DNA of 63,846 nucleotides from a virus, in IMG/VR virus record IMGVR_UViG_3300036766_002130, positions 1 through 63,846 of that record. One strand, given 5' to 3'. A program made the position numbers and the translations under genes. Below are positions 48,343-58,185 of the stretch, piece after piece. Numbering within the stretch: position 1 is the first letter of the stretch; every line of letters begins with the position of its first letter. Below the pieces are notes generated by a model. It ran no database searches. It was not told the DNA's origin and was given only the letters and a program-made list of their open reading frames with translations.

Positions 48343-48954
48343 TTACTTCCTCGCCCAAAACTCCCAAAGCCAATCAAAGCAAAAAACGGAAGTATGCGTC
48401 TTAGATAACCCATCTTGAATTGCTTGTCTTCGAGAGACACTTTCTTCGCCGTATTGATGAAATTGAATAGCTATATGTTCGAATTTATTTACCAATCCAC
48501 TTTCTATCATAGCTGGGAGTATTTCATACTCGCCACCCTCACAATTACACTGCAGCAAATCAATACCTTCTATATGATTCTCAGTTATAAAATCTACAAC
48601 GGATTTTATCTGGATGTTCCTATGTTTTCCTGGACAGAATATTCCGGTGGCATCCTCCTTAACACCCACTTTCTGAAGTCTAGTACTGCTACCTAAACCA
48701 AAAGGAAACATTGTAACCTTAGAATTATTGACAAATTCCTTCTTGCCATCCAAGTACCATTCCTCTATCGGTTCGAACGCAAAGATAAATGGGTTATATC
48801 TTTGCACTATTTCCCTCACCCAGCGGCCGTGCCAGTAACCAACTTCCCAGACTTTGCTTTTTTCATTCAAAAAGGGAAAAATCTCAATCTGGTGATCCCC
48901 ACCGGCTGCAAGCCACCTTTTGTATTCATCTGATTTTTTTACCTTTGCACTCAC
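48343..48954 (-). CDS. FkbM-type methyltransferase
   Basis: A 203-residue SAM-dependent enzyme: VWEVGYWHGRWVREIVQ, IFAFEPIEEW and IDLLQCNCEGGEYEILPAM, the FkbM signature order. GTG start with GGAAG upstream; an ATG at 48984 lies inside the neighbour. It probably methylates a sugar. Confidence 0.7.
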   Translation of the reverse strand: MSAKVKKSDEYKRWLAAGGDHQIEIFPFLNEKSKVWEVGYWHGRWVREIVQRYNPFIFAFEPIEEWYLDGKKEFVNNSKVTMFPFGLGSSTRLQKVGVKEDATGIFCPGKHRNIQIKSVVDFITENHIEGIDLLQCNCEGGEYEILPAMIESGLVNKFEHIAIQFHQYGEESVSRRQAIQDGLSKTHTSVFCFDWLWEFWARK

Positions 48955-48958
48955 GTTA

Positions 48959-49711
48959 CTACTTCCTAAAACAAAAATCTGCATTCGTATCTACAGTTGA
49001 AGCATGATTACCCTCAACAAATTCAACTATATTAAAACCTGTTTTTCCTCGTACAACTGGACTATACACCCTGTTTTTATTGAAAAAACCTGCCCAAAAA
49101 CTGAATGTAGAATTAGCCCTCAAGAGAACATCCGCGTTCACCATTAAGAAGAAATCAGGCAAAAATTGCAAATCTCTCTCCAATCTGGGGTCCTCAGTTT
49201 GTGTCTCTTCTGCTACCCATCTAATATTCCCTTTTGGTATATTAAATTTGTCACACGCCCGTAGGTAGGACTCTTTAGATATCTCGCAGTATTCATTTGA
49301 AAACTTACTAACGTAATCACCCTTGCGAAGATGAGCTACCACAGAAAAAGTGGCTTCTTTCGGAAAAAGGCTTACCCATTTATCTTGAAATTGAAGCCAA
49401 CTTCTTATTTTTGCTTCAGACAAAATGTCTATAAATTCTTTCCTTTGAAAGTATCCACACAAATCTATATTTATTGTCCCCCACTTTACACAATCCGTTT
49501 TTGTTGGTGGTAATTTTACAGATGGTTTTGGATGTTCTACATTCTTAAATATCTTCTGACCCACCCAGTTAGGTATTTCAAGAGTAGCACCATACTTTTC
49601 AGCGTAGGTTCTGGCAAATAAATATTGAAATATTTGATTGCCAAAACGTCCCATCTTACCAAGCCGGGCAACTTGTACTATCCCTTTAGGCACCTGGCTG
49701 GCCCCTAGCAT
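48959..49711 (-). CDS. GT11-type fucosyltransferase
   Basis: A 250-residue enzyme matching family 11: GRFGNQIFQYLFARTYAEKY near the N-terminus and VVAHLRKGDYVS (HxRRxDY-like). Likely an alpha-1,2-fucosyltransferase acting on a surface sugar, although the acceptor is unknown. Confidence 0.75.
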   Translation of the reverse strand: MLGASQVPKGIVQVARLGKMGRFGNQIFQYLFARTYAEKYGATLEIPNWVGQKIFKNVEHPKPSVKLPPTKTDCVKWGTINIDLCGYFQRKEFIDILSEAKIRSWLQFQDKWVSLFPKEATFSVVAHLRKGDYVSKFSNEYCEISKESYLRACDKFNIPKGNIRWVAEETQTEDPRLERDLQFLPDFFLMVNADVLLRANSTFSFWAGFFNKNRVYSPVVRGKTGFNIVEFVEGNHASTVDTNADFCFRK

Positions 49712-50363
49712 CTAAAGCCCAAATCTTGTAATTAGAAACATCATTATCTTTTATCTCAAAAAGTGGAAACAACTGCTTGGTCACAAAGAAAGCGTTAATT
49801 GCACAAACAGATATCAATTCGTAGCCTTTTCTCTTCGCCAATTTCGTTAAGGAAGCTAATGATGTTCCCACATACTTCTTACGTGGGAATGGGATGTGTT
49901 GAATAAACTCCTCACCATTTCTAAGTGTTGGGCTACACTCAACACAGACAATACTGGGGGTATACTCTACAAAAGCTTCCCAAATATAATAATCGGGGCC
50001 GTCAACATCAATCGAAAGAAAGTCAAAATCTTTTGGGCAAGGAGTATTTTTAAGAAGACTATCTAAGCTGTTAATTCCGTCTATCTCTACTTTAGAATTT
50101 AAACACATCACTGGAAAACCTTTATAGGTCGTCTTCAGTTCAGCAAACTTTCCAGCATCTGATTCAATCTCAACCCCATTCCAACCTCTGTTTACAATCA
50201 AATTAAAGGTGTTACTGTAGAGTTTGCCATCCCAAGCTCCAAATTCAACACACCATTTATTTTTAGAACCAATAATCTCAAAAATCTTCTCTATAACACC
50301 ATCCTCTCCGTGCTGGGAAGTAACGACTTTACGATATTCTGCTAGCCAATTCGGTAGATTCAT
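49686..50363 (-). CDS. methyltransferase-like protein
   Basis: A 225-residue protein with SQHGEDGVIEKIFE, WCVEFGAWDGKLYSNT and DFLSIDVDGPDYYIWEA, a Rossmann-type SAM methyltransferase pattern seen beside glycosyltransferases. The start is uncertain (ATG 50363 preferred over TTG 50384). Confidence 0.65.
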   Translation of the reverse strand: MNLPNWLAEYRKVVTSQHGEDGVIEKIFEIIGSKNKWCVEFGAWDGKLYSNTFNLIVNRGWNGVEIESDAGKFAELKTTYKGFPVMCLNSKVEIDGINSLDSLLKNTPCPKDFDFLSIDVDGPDYYIWEAFVEYTPSIVCVECSPTLRNGEEFIQHIPFPRKKYVGTSLASLTKLAKRKGYELISVCAINAFFVTKQLFPLFEIKDNDVSNYKIWALDARGQPGA

Positions 50364-50367
50364 TCTA

Positions 50368-50907
50368 CTATATCTCCGCAGCAATTATATCGTCTTTGAA
50401 TAATGGGCTGTCTACATAACTTATGTTGTACCCCGGATTTATTTCTTTGAGTTTGGCAATAACATCTGATTCCTTAATAACTGGCCAACTTCCAAAGTTA
50501 TCTGCAAATAATCGTCTGTCGTCTATAAGAAGCGTATGATTCCTAATTGGATGTTGCTTTATCTGCTCCAATTCTAAAAGCAACGGAAATGATTCTGTCA
50601 AAGGTTCAGGCCAACCCAAATCTTTATTGGAATGAGCATCTAGCCAGAAAATAGCGTGTTCAGATACGTCCTTAAGAATATTTTTAAGCTGCTCTGCACT
50701 ACTCCCAAGTACAATTTTAACATTACTATTTTCTCTGAATCTTCTACAACAACGATCATAATACAGCTTGGAAAATTCAATACTATAAATCTGCTGAAAC
50801 CCGGCTTTAATTGCGGTAACAATACCATCTCCCTTGTATGTGCCGGTCTCAACAAAGACGTTTATATCCTTCTTGAACTTTTCCAAAACCTGGAACGACA
50901 AAGGCAT
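50368..50907 (-). CDS. class I methyltransferase-like protein
   Basis: A 179-residue Rossmann protein: NVFVETGTYKGDGIVTAI, IYSIEFSKLYYDRC and AIFWLDAHSNKD, like enzymes that modify sugars. No donor can be assigned. Confidence 0.6.
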   Translation of the reverse strand: MPLSFQVLEKFKKDINVFVETGTYKGDGIVTAIKAGFQQIYSIEFSKLYYDRCCRRFRENSNVKIVLGSSAEQLKNILKDVSEHAIFWLDAHSNKDLGWPEPLTESFPLLLELEQIKQHPIRNHTLLIDDRRLFADNFGSWPVIKESDVIAKLKEINPGYNISYVDSPLFKDDIIAAEI

Positions 50908-50908
50908 T

Positions 50909-51070
50909 CTATCCTCCTTTTACAATATGAAGACGAAGTTTCTCCGTAAAACAGTACTTTTTCTTGTCCTTTAAAGCAAAAAATTCAGACAGCATTTTGT
51001 GTAAACAGTATGCTTGGGCATTACCCCCAACATTATTATGATACGGAGTTAGAAAATACATAGCTCTCAT
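50909..51070 (-). CDS. small hypothetical protein, 53 aa
   Basis: A short frame (MRAMYFLTPYHNNVGGNAQA) with no recognised family, located within the sugar block in the same direction. Confidence 0.5.
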   Translation of the reverse strand: MRAMYFLTPYHNNVGGNAQAYCLHKMLSEFFALKDKKKYCFTEKLRLHIVKGG

Positions 51071-51079
51071 ATAACTTTC

Positions 51080-51958
51080 CTAATGTTCAACAATCTTTCG
51101 GTAATACCATTCGCCAATTTTTTCAGGGCGGAGCTTCATCTCCCAAAGATCCACAATATTCTTTCGAATGCAGTTCATCCTCTTAGGATCTTCTAACAAT
51201 TCTATAGCTTTCGACCCAAATTGTTTGGGGTCGCTGCAAAAGACACAATGAACATTATCTTCAAAAATAACGTCGTTAGCAAATGGATAATCCTTTCCCA
51301 AAGGTTCTGTAATCATGATAATCCCTTGCTGAATAAACTCTGGGATCTTCCATCCAAGGTAGGCAGAGGCACTCCAAACAAAGCCCAATTTTGTATCCAG
51401 TAGCAATTTTTCGTATTCACTTTGTGGTGATTTATGTCCGTATCTTGTGTTGAACCCTCTCTCTTCCAAAAGTTTAGCCTGCTCAATGAGGGTTCGCCGA
51501 GCAACAGCCCATGGTTTATTAGAATTTGGGGGAGTACCTCTATTCCAGTATCGCATCAAAGCAACCACATCTATTGGCCTGGCTCGATTGAGCAAATCAG
51601 ATTTGTTAAAGGACCGATTCCGCCACCATCTGTAGAGACCACAAGGTATTATCCTCTTACTATACTCACCATATATAGAGTAATCAAAAAGGTTTGGACT
51701 GTAATGAAACTTAAAAACCCGCTTGTAATCTCTTTCCTGTAGATTTGGCCAGTCAAATTTGTTGAATTCAAAACCATCTGCGTGTGCTATGTAGGCAACA
51801 ATTTCCCCGTCTACAGAAATACTACAGACCGGAATAGTTGGGTCTACCCCCAAAGAAAATCCCAACTTCTTCTCAACTAATTTCATGGCATCAAAGATGG
51901 GACAAAGATACCCCTCATACGGGCCAAGATTCATTCGTATACTTCTGCTCATTGCCAT
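51080..51958 (-). CDS. glycosyltransferase-like, GT-B
   Basis: A 292-residue protein with a C-terminal GT-B donor domain (GWKIPEFIQQGIIMITEPLG, then AIELLEDPKRM). The N-terminal half is unusual. A sugar transferase is likely; family unassigned. Confidence 0.55.
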   Translation of the reverse strand: MAMSRSIRMNLGPYEGYLCPIFDAMKLVEKKLGFSLGVDPTIPVCSISVDGEIVAYIAHADGFEFNKFDWPNLQERDYKRVFKFHYSPNLFDYSIYGEYSKRIIPCGLYRWWRNRSFNKSDLLNRARPIDVVALMRYWNRGTPPNSNKPWAVARRTLIEQAKLLEERGFNTRYGHKSPQSEYEKLLLDTKLGFVWSASAYLGWKIPEFIQQGIIMITEPLGKDYPFANDVIFEDNVHCVFCSDPKQFGSKAIELLEDPKRMNCIRKNIVDLWEMKLRPEKIGEWYYRKIVEH

Positions 51959-51967
51959 CCCACTTTT

Positions 51968-52762
51968 TTATCCAAATCCGTAATACTCGGTGTTTAACCA
52001 GTCATCTGAAATGTTAATATACTCCAGCATTTTCTTGGCTACATCATCAATCCTTTGGCCCACCCTCTTATATTCCTCTCGGATTGATGTAACAATATCT
52101 GAGGCACCTTTCCAATGAATAGCATTAGGAAGTTCCCCATTATAGATGCATCTACGGCCCATCAGGCCCAGTTCAACAACAGTATTGGATAATCCATCGT
52201 GCTTTATGGGTCTCAGTCCTATAAAACACTGCTTATAAATGTTTTGCATTTCTGCAGGAGAATACTTTCCCCAAGCTGTGGGAAGGATTTCAATATCCTT
52301 AAGAGAAGCCAGAACCTCGTCTATAATACTTTGTCCATATCTCAAACACTTCTGTCCATAATTGTAGATGTAGATTTTGCTACCTAGTTCTGTGGGCTTA
52401 AATTGTTCCACAGGAACATGTGAGATTGGCAGAAAAATGTACGGAACCCCACATAATTTTAAATCTTGAGCTACAAAACTGGAAATGGCTATATGCTTTA
52501 CATTTTTTCTCTGAAAGAGTTCTGCAAAGCCTTTTCTTGCTTCAATATTCTGAAGGGCCTGTGCATCGCTACCACGCCAAACAAGAACCACTAAAGAATC
52601 TGGATCATGCGAAAGTATTTTAGCCAGATTTTTCTGGTTGTAGCAACCAAAGAAGATAACTGGTTCTTTTGTATTTGTGTATTCTACAAAGTTATATTTC
52701 TTGAAAATGCGGGCCTTAAAGGCTTTTATCGCATTACAAACGTAGCACTGCTCTATCCTCAC
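51968..52762 (-). CDS. glycosyltransferase-like, GT-B
   Basis: A 264-residue protein with GT-B donor-like C-terminus (IGLRPIKHDGLSNTVVELGL). Its role is inferred from the pattern and the surrounding sugar genes. Confidence 0.6.
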   Translation of the reverse strand: MRIEQCYVCNAIKAFKARIFKKYNFVEYTNTKEPVIFFGCYNQKNLAKILSHDPDSLVVLVWRGSDAQALQNIEARKGFAELFQRKNVKHIAISSFVAQDLKLCGVPYIFLPISHVPVEQFKPTELGSKIYIYNYGQKCLRYGQSIIDEVLASLKDIEILPTAWGKYSPAEMQNIYKQCFIGLRPIKHDGLSNTVVELGLMGRRCIYNGELPNAIHWKGASDIVTSIREEYKRVGQRIDDVAKKMLEYINISDDWLNTEYYGFG

Positions 52763-53451
52763 CTTTGACCTTTCATATATTCAAGTGTATCTACAAATGA
52801 CATTCCTTTTCTAACATCAGAGGGAAGTTGTTTATATCTTCTCTTTGCCACCCCAATTCTTTCAATATGGGATCTTACATAGTACAATACCTGGTCGAGA
52901 GTATAGGTTTTGTACTCCTTTGTCATTTTTAGATACCATGCTGCATCTGTTCCAAACCAGCTTGTATTCTCCGGAAATCTAATTTTTTTATCTACAGGAA
53001 AAAGTAATGAGCCAGTAACAAATTTAATTACTCTACCCTTATTATCTCTTCGTGGCTCTTCTCGATGGTTAATCTGCTTGCGTTCACTAAACCATACCCC
53101 TCCAGTCGCTATCATCTTTTTTTCTTTTTGAAGAGCTTTTAGTTGTAGTTCAAGTCTATAAATATTTGATACGTCATCACTACCCATCCAACAAGCATAC
53201 TCAGTTTTGCACGCATCAAGAAGCCTGTTCATAGTGTAGGGTACACCTTTATTCAATTTATTTCTAAGCAAGGATATTCTTGGGTCTTTCTTAGCATAGA
53301 CTTTAAGAGCTTTCCAAGTATTGTCTGTTGAACCGTCATCGCAAATAAGAAAGGTAAAATCCTTGTATGTTTGATCGAGAATACTCGCTATCGAAGATCG
53401 CATGAGAGTTTGCCTATTAAACGTCCCCATTAGAACACTTACTTTAGGCAT
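52759..53451 (-). CDS. glycosyltransferase, GT2
   Basis: A 230-residue GT-A enzyme: VSVLMGTFNRQTLMRSSIAS, FTFLICDDGSTDNTW and ACWMGSDDVSN with the catalytic DxD-like acids. Overlaps its upstream neighbour by four bases. Confidence 0.85.
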   Translation of the reverse strand: MPKVSVLMGTFNRQTLMRSSIASILDQTYKDFTFLICDDGSTDNTWKALKVYAKKDPRISLLRNKLNKGVPYTMNRLLDACKTEYACWMGSDDVSNIYRLELQLKALQKEKKMIATGGVWFSERKQINHREEPRRDNKGRVIKFVTGSLLFPVDKKIRFPENTSWFGTDAAWYLKMTKEYKTYTLDQVLYYVRSHIERIGVAKRRYKQLPSDVRKGMSFVDTLEYMKGQR

Positions 53452-53510
53452 TATTATAATTTCCTTCCATTCTAAAGTATAGTTGTTTACAAGTATTGTG
53501 AACAGGAAAG

Positions 53511-53531
53511 CCTATGAGCTTTAGCCATAGG
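53511..53531 (+). repeat. IS605-type terminal hairpin, solo copy
   Basis: CCTATGAGCTTTAGCC-ATAGG followed by TAGCTCAC, identical in layout to the right end of the intact element, but in the opposite orientation to the surrounding genes. Confidence 0.7.
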
Positions 53532-53535
53532 TAGC

Positions 53536-54423
53536 TCACATTCTTCTATAAGTACTGGGATGATGTAAATTGGTTCCAAGAGTAGTAGCAAGGTGTGAAA
53601 TAGTCTCAAAACTTTTTTCTATTTTTTCTTTCGCAGACTCTGCATATTGATAGGCCTGTAGAACTAACTCTTTTGCTCTTGCTCTTTTCTGTACAATCTC
53701 CTCTTTACTAGTAATTATCAAATCTGAACATCCACAATCCTCCAGTAACCCCTCGATTTTATGGGAATTTGAGGGGATAGCCAAAAAAGGAACTTTTAGC
53801 ATCATAGCTAAGCAAACCCCATGAAATCTTCCAGTAATGTACAAATCTAAACTCTTTAACCAGTTAACATAGGCATACAAATCAGGATGTGTTGCTTCAA
53901 CTTGCATTGGAAAATAGTTGTTTTCTTCCATAAACCTTTTTCTTATATCCATGACACTATCACTAAATCCTATATCATGCATCCTAATACTTCCAGTGCT
54001 ATAAAAACTTAGATCTGGCACGATACAAACCCGTTCTTCTGGAATGCACTTTCTAATCTCGTTATACGATCTACTTTCTCTAACAGAAATATACCAAAAC
54101 TTATCCAGAATACCAGTTGCAAAGTACATTTTCTCCCAAACAGCGTTGATTAAAATTTTAGGTTTTTCACCAAAACATAACAATTTTAGGGCATTTCCAG
54201 CACAGTGATGGCAAGTTCCTTCCCCATTAACTATAATAAAGTCGCAAGCTCCTACTTTACTCATTAACTCTACGTTAGTATCAGAAATGGAATTCCTATC
54301 AAAAGATCCAATTAAATCAATCCCATATTTTCTACAGAGAGTTTTTATATTCTGAATTACCATCTCACACCCAAAATGAAACTCTTTACTTGTATCATTA
54401 AGTAAAATTGCTCTCTTGTTCAT
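53536..54423 (-). CDS. polysaccharide pyruvyltransferase-like protein
   Basis: A 295-residue protein: LLNDTSKEFHFGCEMVIQNI, IIVNGEGTCH, and the C-terminal LYITGRFHGVCLAMMLKVPF with SNSHKIEGLL, the pattern of the PS_pyruv_trans family, which adds pyruvate ketals to exported sugars. The last codons read toward the hairpin. Confidence 0.75.
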   Translation of the reverse strand: MNKRAILLNDTSKEFHFGCEMVIQNIKTLCRKYGIDLIGSFDRNSISDTNVELMSKVGACDFIIVNGEGTCHHCAGNALKLLCFGEKPKILINAVWEKMYFATGILDKFWYISVRESRSYNEIRKCIPEERVCIVPDLSFYSTGSIRMHDIGFSDSVMDIRKRFMEENNYFPMQVEATHPDLYAYVNWLKSLDLYITGRFHGVCLAMMLKVPFLAIPSNSHKIEGLLEDCGCSDLIITSKEEIVQKRARAKELVLQAYQYAESAKEKIEKSFETISHLATTLGTNLHHPSTYRRM

Positions 54424-55067
54424 TCAAGAACCTCCTGCACATTTCTGTAGGAAATAATTTTGTTTAGGCTACTTCTCTCCGAACACGAAAAAACTTGAAT
54501 CCTACTTTTCCTTTGTAGCTCTTCTAAGCCAGATTTAAAATAATTATAATACATGGGTAGTTTTGAATCAAACTTCTCTTTAGGTTCACCATAACCCTTA
54601 TGGAAGTGAGAAGATTTGTCTGATGTGTTTAAATCTACTCCAAGTAGATATATCTCTTTATATCCTAATATAATAGCTAATTGTAGTGCACAAAAACCTG
54701 AGTTTTTGCCCGTTCGAAAATCATTGAAGGTAAGCCCTATTCCATCCTGCTTATAACTTTTAATCACCATGTTGTATTCATTTAGACAATATATTAGGTT
54801 AAACCTTGTATCAACAATTCTTCCTTCCTCCTCCCGAAGAAAAGGGTGGCCTAAATCTGCAACAAACACTTTCGTGGTATTAATCTTATTAAAATCTGAA
54901 TGGCTTACTTTTTTAAGGAAGGTATAATCTACAGAAATGAAGAAATTTGGGTTTGGAACATAGAATACTGATTTATTAACAGCAATGGTATCCTCATCTT
55001 GGAGAGAACAAAAATTAAAATTCCCAAGACTTGGTCCTCCAGCTACAACAAATACTCTTTCTCTCAC
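54420..55067 (-). CDS. DUF115-like protein
   Basis: A 215-residue protein: VVAGGPSLGNFNF and NSGFCALQLAIILGYKEIYLLGVD, the DUF115 / motility-associated (Maf-like) pattern, often found with glycan or flagellin glycosylation genes. Paralogous to the next gene. Function not proven. Confidence 0.65.
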   Translation of the reverse strand: MRERVFVVAGGPSLGNFNFCSLQDEDTIAVNKSVFYVPNPNFFISVDYTFLKKVSHSDFNKINTTKVFVADLGHPFLREEEGRIVDTRFNLIYCLNEYNMVIKSYKQDGIGLTFNDFRTGKNSGFCALQLAIILGYKEIYLLGVDLNTSDKSSHFHKGYGEPKEKFDSKLPMYYNYFKSGLEELQRKSRIQVFSCSERSSLNKIISYRNVQEVLE

Positions 55068-55084
55068 CTCTTCCTACCTCTTAC

Positions 55085-55828
55085 TTATCTAGATAAAAAT
55101 GCTTGAAAGTCCTCCTTAGGAAAACATTCAAGAGCACTATCCAAATCCAAGTTAACAACCTCGATCCCATTTGACCTTATCGAGGGTGTAAATTCTTCAA
55201 AACACTGAGCAAAACTTCTTAACTTTCTGGGAAGTTCCCTTGAACTTTGACCTGAGTAACCCTCGTGCCAATGGGTTCTACCCTTCTTTTCGTCTACTTT
55301 CATTGAAAATCCCAGCAGTCCTATTTTTTTCGATCCAAGAGCTACAGCTAACATGAGCGCCCCAAATCCTGAATTATTACCACCCCATATTCCTTTCTTA
55401 AGGTCAAAGCTAATAGCTTTATTTGGTAAAGAGTTAACAACATATACACTTGGATCGAATCTAGTCTTCTCAGACCTCTTGAGAAAAACTTTTATTCCCT
55501 TATAGGCAACCCACTTGTTATGTAGTTCAACTGCTTTAAGATCCCTTTTGTCTGGAGAATTAAGAGCATCATAGAATCTTAAATCCATGGCATAGTTTAT
55601 TGTTGGGGAGAAAGCAATAAATGCTTTGTTTACCCCAATAGTTAGTTCCCCATCAAGTTTGTGAAAATCAAAGTTTTCTAAGCTAGGTCCCCCACCAATT
55701 ATAAAACATCGCTTCCCTTGCCACTCGTTAGATGAAAGAATTGATGCTATGTTTGAAGCCTGGCAAAGGCTACATTTAGTTGGAATAGCTATTCTAGTAG
55801 TTTTAGTGTGGTTTATTACACAACTCAT
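55085..55828 (-). CDS. DUF115-like protein, paralogue
   Basis: A 247-residue relative of the previous protein with IIGGGPSLENFDF and NNSGFGALMLAVALGSKKIGL plus an extra N-terminal CSLCQ segment. Two adjacent copies suggest gene duplication. Confidence 0.65.
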   Translation of the reverse strand: MSCVINHTKTTRIAIPTKCSLCQASNIASILSSNEWQGKRCFIIGGGPSLENFDFHKLDGELTIGVNKAFIAFSPTINYAMDLRFYDALNSPDKRDLKAVELHNKWVAYKGIKVFLKRSEKTRFDPSVYVVNSLPNKAISFDLKKGIWGGNNSGFGALMLAVALGSKKIGLLGFSMKVDEKKGRTHWHEGYSGQSSRELPRKLRSFAQCFEEFTPSIRSNGIEVVNLDLDSALECFPKEDFQAFLSR

Positions 55829-55831
55829 TAG

Positions 55832-56881
55832 TTACGTTCCCACTGGCATCCAGTAAACCGTGCTACAATTCTCTGCTTTCCAGTAATCATTTTTTCTTAC
55901 GGGACAAAAAGTAAAACTACCGGAAGGAGCATTTGTTGACTGTGACATCGACGCTCTAACTGTTGTTGGAGGATTACTACCATCGGTTAAAACTCTGCAA
56001 TTCACACCAGCAGCAAACGTAGAACCAACGACAAAACCATCAGTTGCCGCTAGATACACCGTGTTATTTGCTCTAGCTGCCCAACTACCAAAAATTCCAG
56101 AAACTATGGGTGTCGAATTGGTAATAAATGCACGGACATCTGTTATTCTACTAGCTGGGATATATGTATCCCCATTTACTATTCTAACCTCAGCAAGAAC
56201 CAATTTTCCTCCATAAGATGGAGCAGATGGTGAAACTGCTGCGGTACCTTGGAATATATTAACAGTTCCATCTGTATCTACATAAACAAGATCAATACGT
56301 GAATTGGAACCTCCTGGAACACTAAAAGGACCCACCTTCTGATCTGCTATAGGTACATAACCTGTAGTACTTTGGATTCTTCCAGCCCTTACCCTAACAT
56401 ACATTTCACTAGCCTCTGATGGCTCAACCTTTAGAAATAAATTCTGAACATTCAAAAAGGTTCTATCAGCATAATCAAACCCGGTTAAAGTAGCTCCTTC
56501 AAATACACACTTCCCAACTATGATATCGTTAGCCAGAGCAGCAGCTACAGCGTGAATCTCCATATAGTTCCCTGGAGTAGCAGCATAGCTCCATCTTAAA
56601 ACTATATATGGAGTAGCTGAAGCTATTAAACCAGAATCTAAATTACCAGTTTTAAGTGTATATGTATCTGCTGTTCTAACACTTATCTGAAGGGAACTGT
56701 CCCCTATCTCAACAACAAGAGGGGATAATGTAACCTCAGAATCATTTACCTTTGTAAGGTATCCTCCACTGTAGATACCTCTTGGTCGGATATCTTTGTG
56801 CCTTTTATCCCACTGACTAGCAACAGCATCTTCAAAATATTGATGAACTATTGTTTGCGAGCCGCGATTAGTTGCACCCAC
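55832..56881 (-). CDS. tail/fibre protein A
   Basis: A 349-residue beta-rich protein with repeats of short strands, RGIYSGGYLTKVNDSEVTLS near the N-terminus, and a related layout to the next gene (GRIQTTG-like core). It looks like a tail or baseplate-associated protein. Paralogous to 56900-58159; the two share the order of most blocks. Confidence 0.7.
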   Translation of the reverse strand: MGATNRGSQTIVHQYFEDAVASQWDKRHKDIRPRGIYSGGYLTKVNDSEVTLSPLVVEIGDSSLQISVRTADTYTLKTGNLDSGLIASATPYIVLRWSYAATPGNYMEIHAVAAALANDIIVGKCVFEGATLTGFDYADRTFLNVQNLFLKVEPSEASEMYVRVRAGRIQSTTGYVPIADQKVGPFSVPGGSNSRIDLVYVDTDGTVNIFQGTAAVSPSAPSYGGKLVLAEVRIVNGDTYIPASRITDVRAFITNSTPIVSGIFGSWAARANNTVYLAATDGFVVGSTFAAGVNCRVLTDGSNPPTTVRASMSQSTNAPSGSFTFCPVRKNDYWKAENCSTVYWMPVGT

Positions 56882-56899
56882 GTTTGTTTCCTCCTATTA

Positions 56900-58159
56900 T
56901 TAAGCAACTTTCCAAAATCTTGCTATGGTGTATTGCTCCCAACTACCAAAATTACAAGCTACGCCAAAACCATAAGTTGCTTGGGTTGCTGAGCATCTGT
57001 GTTGGACTTCAAATACTTTAGGGGAGGCTATAGTAAATCTTCCACAGGCCACACTATGGGTAACACACACTTGCGAGTTATACATAACTGCCCCAGAAGT
57101 AACAATTGAAGCATCAGATATATTATATAGCCTTACTTGGTGAGCCCCGACAAGATACCCAGGGGCGGACACTTCAAATTCATACGTACCAGCAGCTAAT
57201 GTAATACGATTAGCTCCTAAACCCGCGTGTCCTCCAACATCAGAAGATAACTCTGTCAAATCCCTAGTACGCCAGGCTCCGGAAGTAAACGTCCCACCAT
57301 TCACACCAGCAGCTTTAATGTCACGAACCAAAATATAATCCCTGAAACAACGCTTAGTTGTTAATTTACCATCAACATCATTTTCAATCATTACATCATC
57401 CGGAACTGCCGGCGAAGATATAAAATTTCGAACATCTTCTATCTTATCCACAGTTATGCTTGTATCCGTACTTGCAAGAGTTACTTCTGCAAGAACTAGT
57501 TTCCCTTTATAACTTGGTGCCACTGGAGTAGCAGATGCTGTTCCGGAACTATCAATTGCAATAACACCTGCTGCAGTAACATACACAAGGTATACTTTGC
57601 TATTTGAAGCAGGAGGGATAAACAAATCACTTTTCTGATCTGGTATATCTATCACTCCACTGTTTGTTTGAATTCTTCCACCTCGTATTCTAACTCTTAG
57701 TTCTACCTCTCCTGTGGACTCAACTCGAAGGAACAAGTGTTGAATATCTGGATCGCTTCTCTCACTATAGTCAAAGCCCTGAAGTACTCCTCCTCCATCA
57801 AACGAGCATTTCCCAACTACAATATCATTTGTTAGTGGGGAAGTAACTGCAAGAATTGCCATGTAATCATCAGCAGCAACCCCAGTATATGTCCATCGAA
57901 GAACAACCCATTCCTTTGTTGTTTTTGCTACTGCCAAGGACACGGCTTCAGTAGTTTCTACCCGAACTTGGTGTGTGCCATCTGATATTTCACACACAAG
58001 TGGTGACAGACTGACATTTAATGGAGGAACCAGAGTTATATACCCCCCTTTGTATATTCCTAACATCCGCGTATCTTTATGCCTTCGATTCACAATAGAA
58101 GATTGTGCAGAAGCGTGGAATATAATGCTAACTACTTGGCTCCCTTGATCTCCAGGCAT
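56900..58159 (-). CDS. tail/fibre protein B
   Basis: A 419-residue relative of the preceding protein: MLGIYKGGYITLVPPLNVSL, then FLRVESTGEVELRVRIRGGR and a jelly-roll-like C-terminus. The C-terminal part has diverged, as expected for a receptor-contacting domain. Confidence 0.7.
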   Translation of the reverse strand: MPGDQGSQVVSIIFHASAQSSIVNRRHKDTRMLGIYKGGYITLVPPLNVSLSPLVCEISDGTHQVRVETTEAVSLAVAKTTKEWVVLRWTYTGVAADDYMAILAVTSPLTNDIVVGKCSFDGGGVLQGFDYSERSDPDIQHLFLRVESTGEVELRVRIRGGRIQTNSGVIDIPDQKSDLFIPPASNSKVYLVYVTAAGVIAIDSSGTASATPVAPSYKGKLVLAEVTLASTDTSITVDKIEDVRNFISSPAVPDDVMIENDVDGKLTTKRCFRDYILVRDIKAAGVNGGTFTSGAWRTRDLTELSSDVGGHAGLGANRITLAAGTYEFEVSAPGYLVGAHQVRLYNISDASIVTSGAVMYNSQVCVTHSVACGRFTIASPKVFEVQHRCSATQATYGFGVACNFGSWEQYTIARFWKVA

Positions 58160-58185
58160 TTTTTATTTCCTTTCACTTAAAAAAT

